Positions 16,237 to 23,245 of a stretch of 27,270 bases of DNA are shown here, piece after piece (the first letter of the stretch is position 1; the number at the start of each line of letters is the position of its first letter). The notes beneath the pieces were generated by a model. The model did no database searches. It was not told the DNA's origin and was given only the letters and a program-made list of their open reading frames with translations. The stretch lies in assembly GCA_002314715.1 (NCBI GenBank), contig DCGY01000027.1, positions 1 to 27,270 on the forward strand, in the 5' to 3' direction. This stretch comes from Lachnospiraceae bacterium UBA1766 (GTDB taxonomy: Bacteria > Bacillota > Clostridia > Lachnospirales > Lachnospiraceae). A program made the position numbers and the translations under genes.

Positions 16237-17295
16237 CTACCAGGCAATATTCAAAGACTGAATAAACGCAGAAAGCTCATCGGACATTTTCTCTGCCTCG
16301 GACTTCCGAATATGTCCCGGTGTACCGCATCCGTTTTTTTCATACAGGAAATGATGTACATGATCATCTGCTGCATCCCTGCATACCTGGTCAATTGCCT
16401 TATCCCAGGATACATCATGTCCGAGAATTGTAGTCGTTAATACCACATGCACTCCCGGATACTTGTCCTGAATAATTCGGATGAATCGAAGGTATTCCGC
16501 TCTCCACTTTTTCGCGTCTTCTCCCTCATAATCCTGAGCCATATAATCGATAGGATGATTATCATTTTGGCCAATGGCAACAATAACAACCTGGGGTGTA
16601 TATTGTTCAAAATCCCAATCCTTTGTAGCTCCCAGTGAGGGTTGATACTGAATTTTATCATATCGACTGAGCATACCTTTTGCATCGGGCATATTAAAAT
16701 AACCATATCCGTCCATTAAAGCAATGCCGCCCTGAGCTATATCATGAATCTGTGCGCCAAGCTTTCTGGCCGTCATCCAGGAATAGGAATAAAAGCTGTT
16801 GGAATAGATGCCATTATGTCCCTCCGGATCCGGAGAAGCTACACAATGTTCCGCTTCCGACACCTCACCGGCACTTACAGAATCTCCATACACCTCAATT
16901 TTGCGGGTGGGAGCAGGGGAAACCGGATACAAATGAGCCTCTCTGTCCAATTCCAGTCCCAAAAATGTATAGTAATGGCAGGCATCCATACGCTTATAAA
17001 TGGTATACTCATGCTTCTCTCCATCCATATAGGGAGTAAGGTCCGCTGTTGTAATTCCCTCATCTTTTAATACCAGCTTTGCTTTGCATTCTCCGTCTAC
17101 CAAAAGACCTACCGAATTTTCAAAATAGCTGTGTTTGTTTTCTATATCAATTTTTCCTGTTTTACTGTCTGTTACAAAGCGAACACTACTGCACGCATAA
17201 ACAAAAACAGGTGCTTCCTTATTTTCAAAATCAATTCTACCGCAATACGCTAATTCCGGATCTGCAGGAGAAATTCTTTTCCATTGTTCACTCAT
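16237..17295 (-). CDS. CE2-type acetylesterase
   Basis: A 352-residue protein with the reversed layout of CE2: an N-terminal beta-sandwich (about 1-125) followed by an SGNH esterase domain. The catalytic Ser139 is in IEVYGDSVSAGEV, the oxyanion Gly lies in DIAQGGIALMDGYG, Asn244 is in AIGQNDNHP, and His328 is in GTPGHIRKSEAE. CE2 enzymes act on acetylated mannan and xylan; the Roseburia enzyme in the equivalent locus is reported to remove 3-O, 4-O and 6-O acetyl groups, complementing CE17. No signal peptide is seen, so it is probably cytoplasmic. AGAGG lies before ATG 17295. It follows GH130_2 after a 101-bp gap holding a hairpin. Confidence 0.9.
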   Translation of the reverse strand: MSEQWKRISPADPELAYCGRIDFENKEAPVFVYACSSVRFVTDSKTGKIDIENKHSYFENSVGLLVDGECKAKLVLKDEGITTADLTPYMDGEKHEYTIYKRMDACHYYTFLGLELDREAHLYPVSPAPTRKIEVYGDSVSAGEVSEAEHCVASPDPEGHNGIYSNSFYSYSWMTARKLGAQIHDIAQGGIALMDGYGYFNMPDAKGMLSRYDKIQYQPSLGATKDWDFEQYTPQVVIVAIGQNDNHPIDYMAQDYEGEDAKKWRAEYLRFIRIIQDKYPGVHVVLTTTILGHDVSWDKAIDQVCRDAADDHVHHFLYEKNGCGTPGHIRKSEAEKMSDELSAFIQSLNIAW

Positions 17296-17327
17296 GGGCT
17301 ACCTCTTTATTTTCTATATAGCGGTTA

Positions 17328-17351
17328 TGGGAGATGCCAAAACATCTCCCA
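17328..17351 (-). other. Intra-operon hairpin without a T-run
   Basis: A perfect 9-bp inverted repeat (TGGGAGATG / CATCTCCCA, six-base loop) lies between the GH130_2 and CE2 genes. On the minus strand it is followed by ATAACCGC, not by T residues, so it is not a standard terminator. It may protect the 3' end of the GH130_2 message or be an RNA processing site. Confidence 0.6.
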
Positions 17352-17396
17352 CCAACAATAAATGATTCCATTTTTGAAGAACAAATTGTTTTTCCT

Positions 17397-18419
17397 TTAT
17401 CTTCTTCCGATATCGGTATCGTCAAAGCGTACTACGCTATGCTCTTTGATATAAGCAACAATTTCTTCGAAGTCACAGAATGCAAGACTAACGTAGCTGT
17501 CTGCACATCCATAGTAAATAGCAATCTTTCCGGACTTAGGATCATGAATGGTCGCGCAAGGGAAGGTTACATTCGGCACAAAGCCTCTTTCCTCATACCA
17601 CTCTTCCGGAGTTAAAAGGAAGTTCTCACAACGGTACTTCACGATGGAAGGATTCTCCAGGTCAAGGATAGCACCACCGATACTGTATACATATCCGTTA
17701 CAGGTACCACTTACACCGTGATAGAATAACAGCCAGCCCTCGGAGGTTTCGATAGGAGCTGCACCGCCACCGATTTTCAAGGACTCCCACCATTCATTAC
17801 CGCGTCCCATCACATGTCTGTGCATTCCCCAATACTTCAGGTCAGGACTTTCACTCACGAAAATATCACCAAAAGGAGTATGTCCGCTATCAGAAGGTCT
17901 GCTAAGCATTACGAAGTTGCCATGAAGCTTTCTGGGGAACAATACTGCATTTCTGTTGAAAGGGAGGAAAGGATTTTCAATACGAGTGAAAGTCTTGAAG
18001 TCCTGGGTCTTGGCCATACCGATTGCTGCACCGTAAAAATCACCGCACCAAATGATATAGTATGTATCTTCAACTTTTACAAGTCTGGGATCGTACGCAT
18101 AAACAGGCATAAAAGGTTCACCCTGCTCATCGACAAAAGGAATTTTCTGAGGATCAAAGTTCCAATGGATACCATCATCACTTCTACCCATATAAATGTA
18201 AGGAACACCATTGGTCTGCTCTCCGCGGAACACGCCGATAAATCCATCTTCATAAGGAACTACCGCACTATTGAAGATACGTGCTACTCCTTCAATCGGA
18301 TTACGATTGATAATCGGATTCTCAGTATATCTCCAAATTGGCGCTCCTACAATTTTCTCAGGGCGTTCCTGCCATGGTACATTTTTTACTTCCGGTGCGA
18401 TCATCTTAATTTCACTCAT
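17397..18419 (-). CDS. GH130_2 beta-1,4-mannooligosaccharide phosphorylase
   Basis: A 340-residue beta-propeller phosphorylase that removes the non-reducing mannose of beta-1,4-manno-oligosaccharides as mannose-1-phosphate. It lacks the N-terminal extension of GH130_1, consistent with subfamily 2. Motifs include GVARIFNSAVVPYEDGFIGV, YMGRSDDGIHW, the likely catalytic Asp110 in YAYDPRLVKVED, RNAVLFPRKLHGNF and GGGAAPIETSEGWLLFYHGV. AAGGAG lies eight bases before ATG 18419. It is the first gene of the long mannan operon, just downstream of the divergent regulatory region, and no signal peptide is visible. Some GH130_2 enzymes act on Man-GlcNAc of N-glycans; the mannan context makes mannooligosaccharides more likely. 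Confidence 0.91.
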   Translation of the reverse strand: MSEIKMIAPEVKNVPWQERPEKIVGAPIWRYTENPIINRNPIEGVARIFNSAVVPYEDGFIGVFRGEQTNGVPYIYMGRSDDGIHWNFDPQKIPFVDEQGEPFMPVYAYDPRLVKVEDTYYIIWCGDFYGAAIGMAKTQDFKTFTRIENPFLPFNRNAVLFPRKLHGNFVMLSRPSDSGHTPFGDIFVSESPDLKYWGMHRHVMGRGNEWWESLKIGGGAAPIETSEGWLLFYHGVSGTCNGYVYSIGGAILDLENPSIVKYRCENFLLTPEEWYEERGFVPNVTFPCATIHDPKSGKIAIYYGCADSYVSLAFCDFEEIVAYIKEHSVVRFDDTDIGRR

Positions 18420-18462
18420 CTGTTTTTCTCCTTGTAAATGATTATTTTTAAGTTTATTTAGT

Positions 18463-18475
18463 TTAATTTAGCTTA
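18463..18475. promoter_or_regulatory. Operator-like element TTAATTTAGCTTA (first copy)
   Basis: This 13-mer matches the element at 18591-18603 (TTATTTTAGCTTA) at 12 of 13 positions. It lies between the GH130_2 promoter and its ribosome binding site, where a bound repressor would block transcription. It is a candidate binding site for the LacI-type regulator; evidence is repetition and position only. Confidence 0.4.
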
Positions 18476-18482
18476 TGATGTA

Positions 18483-18511
18483 ATCTTATACCTCAAATAT
18501 ATAAAATGCAA
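18483..18511 (-). promoter_or_regulatory. Probable promoter of the GH130_2-led mannan operon
   Basis: On the minus strand, TTGCAT (18506-18511) and TAAGAT (18483-18488) are 17 bp apart; an overlapping TATAAG (18485-18490) is an alternative -10. This is a fair sigma-A match about 65 bases from the GH130_2 start. The -35 overlaps one arm of a TGCAATA/TATTGCA inverted repeat (18507-18513 and 18533-18539). Confidence 0.55.
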
Positions 18512-18590
18512 TAGAATTCTTTATTTTTTCTGTATTGCACGAATTCATATTGTGCTTTTTGTGGAAATTAACAAAAATTAATTTTTTAAT

Positions 18591-18610
18591 TTATTTTAGC
18601 TTATTTTAGC
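18591..18610. repeat. Tandem 10-mer TTATTTTAGC x2, operator-like
   Basis: Two exact copies of TTATTTTAGC stand end to end (18591-18600, 18601-18610), directly before the -35 region of the GH26 promoter. With 18463-18475 they make three similar elements flanking the two divergent promoters. The arrangement suggests a regulator-binding site, possibly with DNA looping, but no palindrome typical of LacI operators is clear. Confidence 0.45.
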
Positions 18611-18639
18611 TTTAATTACTTAAATTATAATGTTATAAT
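18611..18639 (+). promoter_or_regulatory. Promoter of the GH26 gene
   Basis: A perfect TATAAT (18634-18639) is preceded by TGT, making an extended -10 element (TGnTATAAT). The -35 position at 17 bp spacing reads TTTAAT (18611-18616), which is weak, as is usual with an extended -10. It lies 29 bases before the GH26 start codon and 16 bases before its AGGAGG site. Confidence 0.75.
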
Positions 18640-18668
18640 AAGGAAAAAAGTAAAGGAGGCTATGATTC

Positions 18669-19571
18669 ATGGCACAATTAACAAATTCAAACGCAAGCAA
18701 AAAAGCGATTCAACTATATGACTTCATCTGCTCTATGCGAGGCAAAACCATTCTATCCGGTCAACAGGAATTTCCTTCCGATCACAACCACAGCGAAGAG
18801 CTTCGCTATATTCAATCTGTTTCCGGACATCTGCCCGCTATTTTGGGATTGGATTACATCCATAATGATTTTGAAGGTGTCAATGAACGAGCAAAAGCCT
18901 GGCATGAGAAAGGCGGAATTGTATCCATTTGTTGGCATTGGGGAATTCCTCCCTATGGTGTGGGATATCCTTCCAGCCAAAAAGAAATCGATATGAAAGA
19001 ATTATTGACTCCGGGTACCGAATTGTACCGGGGATTATTGGATAACCTGGATGCAGTAGCCAATACCTTAAAAGAACTGCAGGCAGCAGATATCCCTGTA
19101 TTGTGGAGACCGCTTCACGAATTTGACGGTGGCTGGTTCTGGTGGGGAAAATGCGGAAGTGAATTATTTATCGAACTTTGGAGACTGATGTACGATCGCT
19201 ATACAAATCTTCATCAGTTAAACAATCTCATCTGGGTTCTCGGATATTCCGGTGAGAAAAAAGATGGATGGTATCCCGGGGATGAATATGTAGACATCAT
19301 TGGCGGAGATGCTTATTCAGAAGGCATTCACGAAGAGCTGTACTATTTTGTCAAGAAGCAGTCTTCCAAGGATATGCCTATCTGCCATCACGAAAACGGT
19401 CCTCTTCCGGAACCCGGCTTATTAAAGGCAAAAGGAATTGATTGGAGCTGGTTTTTGACCTGGCACACCATTCATATTCACGAACAAAACAGTGCTGATT
19501 ATGTAAACTATGTTTACAATCACCCTTATGTAACCACACTGGAATCCTTGCCCCGAATCTATACAGAATAA
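18669..19571 (+). CDS. GH26 family beta-mannanase, no signal peptide
   Basis: A 300-residue single-domain glycoside hydrolase. The GH26 signature is clear: acid/base Glu151 in LWRPLHEFDGGWFWWG, SICWHWGIPP on an earlier strand, DIIGGDAYSEG, and the probable nucleophile Glu242 in CHHENGPLPEP, followed by WFLTWHTIH. GH26 enzymes hydrolyse beta-1,4-mannan with retention. There is no signal peptide, lipobox or carbohydrate-binding module, so it should act in the cytoplasm on imported oligosaccharides, possibly as an exo-enzyme releasing mannose or mannobiose. AAAGGAGG lies nine bases before ATG 18669; an ATG at 18662 is out of frame and too near that site. It is the only plus-strand gene, divergent from the mannan operon and convergent with the ABC operon. 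Confidence 0.88.
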   Translation: MAQLTNSNASKKAIQLYDFICSMRGKTILSGQQEFPSDHNHSEELRYIQSVSGHLPAILGLDYIHNDFEGVNERAKAWHEKGGIVSICWHWGIPPYGVGYPSSQKEIDMKELLTPGTELYRGLLDNLDAVANTLKELQAADIPVLWRPLHEFDGGWFWWGKCGSELFIELWRLMYDRYTNLHQLNNLIWVLGYSGEKKDGWYPGDEYVDIIGGDAYSEGIHEELYYFVKKQSSKDMPICHHENGPLPEPGLLKAKGIDWSWFLTWHTIHIHEQNSADYVNYVYNHPYVTTLESLPRIYTE

Positions 19572-19621
19572 TCTTCCCTTGTACCAACATATTCTACTCT
19601 ACAATCCAATCTATACAAAAG

Positions 19622-19657
19622 AAAAACCGCATGGAAATCTTCCATGCGGTTTTATTT
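19622..19657. terminator. Bidirectional rho-independent terminator
   Basis: A perfect 14-bp inverted repeat (AAAACCGCATGGAA / TTCCATGCGGTTTT, three-base loop) spans 19623-19653. It is followed by TTTTATTTG on the plus strand and TTTTTCTTTTG on the minus strand. It lies between the convergent GH26 and solute-binding-protein genes and can end both transcripts. Confidence 0.95.
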
Positions 19658-19687
19658 GTTATGAAGATAAAATCCGTATCAAACGAA

Positions 19688-21169
19688 TTATTTGGTCTTC
19701 TTCCAAGCTTCGTACTGAGCAGAAGCCTCTTCCAAAACCTTCTGGTAACCAGCCTTGTCAAGAGCTGCCTGGTACTCAGCGATCTTAGCATCAACATCCT
19801 GGTATCCACCGTTCTCAAGGATGTAACCGTACTCATCAAATACGTTGTTACATGCGGTGTACTCAGCCTCTACCTTGCTCTTATCGAAACGGAATCCGGA
19901 AGCGCAAGAAGACTTAGAATTGTCGTTGAAGTTCTTGTAAAGTTCAACCTTGTTTGCAGGATCACCGGTCTCGATAGAGAGGTTAAGTACTGAACAAGAT
20001 TCCCATGCACTGTGGTTGTACATATCACCCTTCTTGGTTACAGAACCATCTGCTGCACGATCGTAATCGGTACCTTCGATACCGTAGGTGTAAAGGTCAG
20101 CAAGGGTCTTATCGGTGTAAAGTAAACCTAAGAAGTCTACACAAGCCTTAGCCTGCTCATCAGTGCTGTTAGCAGTTACTGCGAAGCAAGAACCAAGAGT
20201 AGTGGTAGAGTGAGAATATGCATTGGTAATAGGCTGTAATACAACATCCTGCTTGTAACGAGAAGAAGCCTCACCGTTGTTAGGAACATCGGTCCACCAA
20301 GAGAATGCCCAATCCTGGGTCTGAGTAGTCTGATCGTTGGTAGTCTTGGTTGCATCATCCTCTGATAAGTAACCCTTCTTAGCCCAATCAGCCATCAAAG
20401 TACAGAACTCTTTGTATTCAGCAGTCTGAACAGTATTTACAACGGTATCGGTATTTCTGTCAACACCAAGGTAGCTTACCTGTGCGAAGAAATCGAAGCT
20501 GTCAAGATACCATCTGAAGAACATTGCAGTCTTCTGGGTTAAGTAAGGATACTTAATTCCATCAGCCTTAGCATCAGCAAGCATAGGCTCGATATCCTTC
20601 AAAGACTTAATGCTGGTGAGATCCCAACCGTGCTTGTCAGCAACTTCCTTACGAACCATAATATCGTAACCTTCTGCAGACTCCTTGTAGCAAGATACGA
20701 AGTAGGTCTTTCCATCATATGCAGATGCAGGCCATACCCACTCAGGAATTGCTGAGTAAAGCTTAGAACCCTTTACGATGTCGGTAATATCTTTTGCAGC
20801 ATTACCCTTAATCATGTCATCACATCCGATAACCTGCTCCCAAGAAGCGGTCCAGAACAAGTTGATTTCGTTGTTTGCAAGAGCAAGGTTAGCCTTCTCC
20901 TGATACTCATTGGAAGAGATATCGGTAAGAGAGATTTCTACATTGATCTTGTCTCCGATGTAAGCATTGATTGCTTTTTCAACCTTCTTAACCTCAGCGG
21001 TATCAGGCTGAGCAAGGTTAAAACATGCTCTGGTTACGTTGATCTTTACCTTTGAAGAACCGTTGTCGGAACTTCCACCTGCTGCGGGCTTGTCGCCACA
21101 ACCTGCAAGTAAAGATGCAGACATTGCTGCAACTAATGCTGCAGAAAGAATTTTTTTGCTTGCTTTCAT
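19688..21169 (-). CDS. ABC transporter solute-binding lipoprotein (manno-oligosaccharide, inferred)
   Basis: A 493-residue extracellular family-1 solute-binding protein. The N-terminus is a lipoprotein signal peptide with lipobox LLAGC; Cys24 would be lipid-modified and anchor it to the outer face of the membrane. A Gly/Ser/Asn-rich linker follows, then the two-lobed binding fold. The C-terminal segment (GFRFDKSKVEAEY to the end) resembles the DUF3502 region of YtcQ/LipO-type binding proteins that pair with LplB/LplC permeases. GGGAGG lies before ATG 21169. It is the last gene of the transporter operon, 74 bp after the second permease, and that gap holds a hairpin. Specificity for manno-oligosaccharides is inferred from the neighbours. 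Confidence 0.92.
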   Translation of the reverse strand: MKASKKILSAALVAAMSASLLAGCGDKPAAGGSSDNGSSKVKINVTRACFNLAQPDTAEVKKVEKAINAYIGDKINVEISLTDISSNEYQEKANLALANNEINLFWTASWEQVIGCDDMIKGNAAKDITDIVKGSKLYSAIPEWVWPASAYDGKTYFVSCYKESAEGYDIMVRKEVADKHGWDLTSIKSLKDIEPMLADAKADGIKYPYLTQKTAMFFRWYLDSFDFFAQVSYLGVDRNTDTVVNTVQTAEYKEFCTLMADWAKKGYLSEDDATKTTNDQTTQTQDWAFSWWTDVPNNGEASSRYKQDVVLQPITNAYSHSTTTLGSCFAVTANSTDEQAKACVDFLGLLYTDKTLADLYTYGIEGTDYDRAADGSVTKKGDMYNHSAWESCSVLNLSIETGDPANKVELYKNFNDNSKSSCASGFRFDKSKVEAEYTACNNVFDEYGYILENGGYQDVDAKIAEYQAALDKAGYQKVLEEASAQYEAWKKTK

Positions 21170-21206
21170 TTTTTAGTTTCCTCCCTAAATGAAAAAATAA
21201 TTTTTT

Positions 21207-21244
21207 ATATTCCGAAATGTTGCGTTATGCGAACATTTGAATAT
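21207..21244 (-). other. Hairpin between permease and binding-protein genes
   Basis: On the minus strand, ATATTC-AAATGTT pairs with AACATTT-(CG)-GAATAT around a ten-base loop. The stem has 13 pairs with a two-base bulge and begins at the permease stop codon. An AT-rich stretch, not a clean T-run, follows. It may stabilise or process the message so that the binding protein is made in excess. Confidence 0.5.
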
Positions 21245-22197
21245 CAACCCTTTACGGAACCCATTGTAAGACCCTTTGCAAAGTACTTCTGGAAGAAAGG
21301 ATACAAAATCATAATAGGTCCGATAACCATTACTACAGTAGCCATCGTAGCGGAATACTGAGGGATACTACCCTGCATAGCTGCCAACGCTGATGAAGGA
21401 ATGTTCTTTGCATTCAGTAAGGTTTCAATACTCTTCTGAATGTTAATCAAAAGTAACTGCAAAGGCTTCTTCTCCTGGCTGGTAATATAGAGCATCGCAT
21501 TCTGCCAATCATTCCAGAAAGTGGTTGCCATCATAAATCCAACCGCAGCCATAGAAGGCTTCATCAAAGGAAGTGTAATCTGGAAGAAGGTTCTGTACTC
21601 TCCTGCGCCATCGATTCGAGCGGAATCCATCAATTCCTCAGGAACACTGGTCTGGATGTAAGTACGAAGAATAATGATGTTCATGGTTGTTACACAAATC
21701 GGTAACATTAACAACCAAAGGCTGTCTTTCATATGATAGTTTGAAGTAAAGATGATATAACCGGATAACTGACCACCATTAAACAACATAGGAATCATTG
21801 CATAGATGGATAAGAAACCACGAAGTCGAAACTCCTTGCGGCTAAGTGCATAAGCAAACATGCTCATTGCCATCAAACCAATCAAAGTACCGCATACAGT
21901 AATCAAAATTGTTACACCATAAGAGGTGGCAAGCTGTTTACCATAGCGAAGAACGGCGTTGAAACCGGACATGGAAAACTTGGAAGGAGTGTAGCTAAAG
22001 CCCTCTACCGCCAAAGTCTTCTCATCGGCAAATGCCGAAATAAATACCAATACAATAGGAAGTGCAACGATTGTGGTATAAACAATCAGACAAACAGCCA
22101 AGATATACTGGCCAACCGTCTTCTTGGATCTGACACCACTCATCATCATTTCCAATTCCTGCTCTTTTTTTCTCTGAATTCTCTCTTCTCTTGTCAT
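21244..22197 (-). CDS. ABC transporter permease (LplC/YtcP-like)
   Basis: A 317-residue permease with six predicted membrane segments after a charged cytoplasmic N-terminus (MTREERIQRKKEQELEMM). The binding-protein-dependent transport motif that contacts the ATPase is ELMDSARIDGAGEYRTFFQITLPLMKPSMA (about residues 198-227; key residues D, A, G, LPL). The C-terminus VKYFAKGLTMGSVKG-like ending (QKYFAKGLTMGSVKG) is the usual end of CarbohydrateABC permeases. The frame opens upstream at 22260, but that part overlaps the preceding permease. ATG 22197 lies after GGGAGGAG and is chosen. It follows the first permease by 13 bp. Confidence 0.94.
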   Translation of the reverse strand: MTREERIQRKKEQELEMMMSGVRSKKTVGQYILAVCLIVYTTIVALPIVLVFISAFADEKTLAVEGFSYTPSKFSMSGFNAVLRYGKQLATSYGVTILITVCGTLIGLMAMSMFAYALSRKEFRLRGFLSIYAMIPMLFNGGQLSGYIIFTSNYHMKDSLWLLMLPICVTTMNIIILRTYIQTSVPEELMDSARIDGAGEYRTFFQITLPLMKPSMAAVGFMMATTFWNDWQNAMLYITSQEKKPLQLLLINIQKSIETLLNAKNIPSSALAAMQGSIPQYSATMATVVMVIGPIMILYPFFQKYFAKGLTMGSVKG

Positions 22198-22210
22198 TTT
22201 GCTCTCCTCC

Positions 22211-23116
22211 CTAGAATAATGCATTCTCGGGTTCAAGCTTACGAACCACAAAGTTAGCAAGAATAATCAGAATCAAACCAATCGAAGACTGGAAGAATGA
22301 TGCTGCCGCTACGAAACCAAGGTTAGAAGACTTAAAAATCATGTTTAATACATAAGAGTCAATAACCTGTGTTGTGCTGTATAACGCACCACTGTTTCTG
22401 GTAATCTGATAGAACAAACCAGTGTCGGATCTCATAATGTTACCAACAGAAAGAAGCAACATTACGGTAACCATAGGAATCAAAGAAGGCAAAGTAATAT
22501 GCCAAATCTGTTGCCACTTACTTGCTCCGTCAATCTGCGCTGCCTCATACTGCTGTGTATCAATACCTGCAAGTACGGACATATACAATACGGAACCATA
22601 ACCAACACTGTTCCACATTTTCACAATTGTAAGAATGGTAGGCCAATATTTTGCTTCGGAGTACCATCTGATGCCGGAATCAAATACATGATTGATAAAA
22701 CCGTTATCAGTACTCAAATAAGCATAAACAATAAACTGTACTGCTGCGTAAGAAATAAAAATAGGAATAATCAGAATACTCTGAAGTGCCTTACCCAATT
22801 TCTTGAATACCAGCTGGTCAATTGCAACTGCAAGAATAACATTCAACAAGGTACCAAGTGCGGTAAAGATTACGTAATACATCAATGTGTTCTTTGTCAT
22901 GGTAACAAAGATATCCTTTGATGTAGTTAAGAACTTGAAATTCTCCAATCCGTTAAACGGACTTTTCCAAATACCGAGGCTGTAGTCGAAGTTCTTAAAT
23001 GCCATAATCAAACCTGCCATCGGCACATAAAGGAAGAAGAACATAATCAGTACTACCGGAAGCGCCAGAACAACATGTGCTCTATGCTTCCATGTGTTTT
23101 CCAAAAATCCTTTCAT
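22211..23116 (-). CDS. ABC transporter permease (LplB/YteP-like)
   Basis: A 301-residue permease with six predicted membrane segments, first gene of the transporter operon. The ATPase-contact motif is YEAAQIDGASKWQQIWHITLPSL (about residues 188-210; key residues EAA, DGA, LP). ALPVVLIMFFFLYVPMAGLIMAF and NALMYYVIFTALGTLLNV-like segments (NTLMYYVIFTALGTLLNV) are typical of the LplB group of CUT1 sugar transporters. AAAGGAG lies seven bases before ATG 23116; a nearer ATG reads ATG-AAA-TGA and is ignored. No ATPase gene is linked; such importers commonly share an MsmK-type ATPase encoded elsewhere. Confidence 0.94.
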   Translation of the reverse strand: MKGFLENTWKHRAHVVLALPVVLIMFFFLYVPMAGLIMAFKNFDYSLGIWKSPFNGLENFKFLTTSKDIFVTMTKNTLMYYVIFTALGTLLNVILAVAIDQLVFKKLGKALQSILIIPIFISYAAVQFIVYAYLSTDNGFINHVFDSGIRWYSEAKYWPTILTIVKMWNSVGYGSVLYMSVLAGIDTQQYEAAQIDGASKWQQIWHITLPSLIPMVTVMLLLSVGNIMRSDTGLFYQITRNSGALYSTTQVIDSYVLNMIFKSSNLGFVAAASFFQSSIGLILIILANFVVRKLEPENALF

Positions 23117-23166
23117 TTCATAACTCCTTTAGTTATTTTTTCGTCTAACACAGACATCCAAGGAGT

Positions 23167-23195
23167 ATTATGCAACATATTGTACAATTTTTCAA
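23167..23195 (-). promoter_or_regulatory. Promoter of the ABC transporter operon
   Basis: On the minus strand, TTGAAA (23190-23195) and CATAAT (23167-23172) are exactly 17 bp apart, a good sigma-A pair about 50 bases upstream of the first permease. The spacer contains the palindrome ATTGTACAAT and an ATATTGT element also present at 23210-23216, so a regulator could bind over the promoter. Confidence 0.75.
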
Positions 23196-23245
23196 TAGTT
23201 TTTTTACAAATATTGTCATCATTTTTCAATTATTGCTATGCGTTT

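Noticed and set aside
18507..18539. TGCAATA/TATTGCA inverted repeat as a terminator or riboswitch
   Set aside because: The arms are short, 19 bases apart, with no T-run; at most an operator, and too weak to list alone.
23230..23245. CcpA-type cre site upstream of the transporter promoter (AGAAACGCATAGCA)
   Set aside because: It lacks the TG and CA ends of the cre consensus and overlaps the end of the DHH gene region; the match is too weak.
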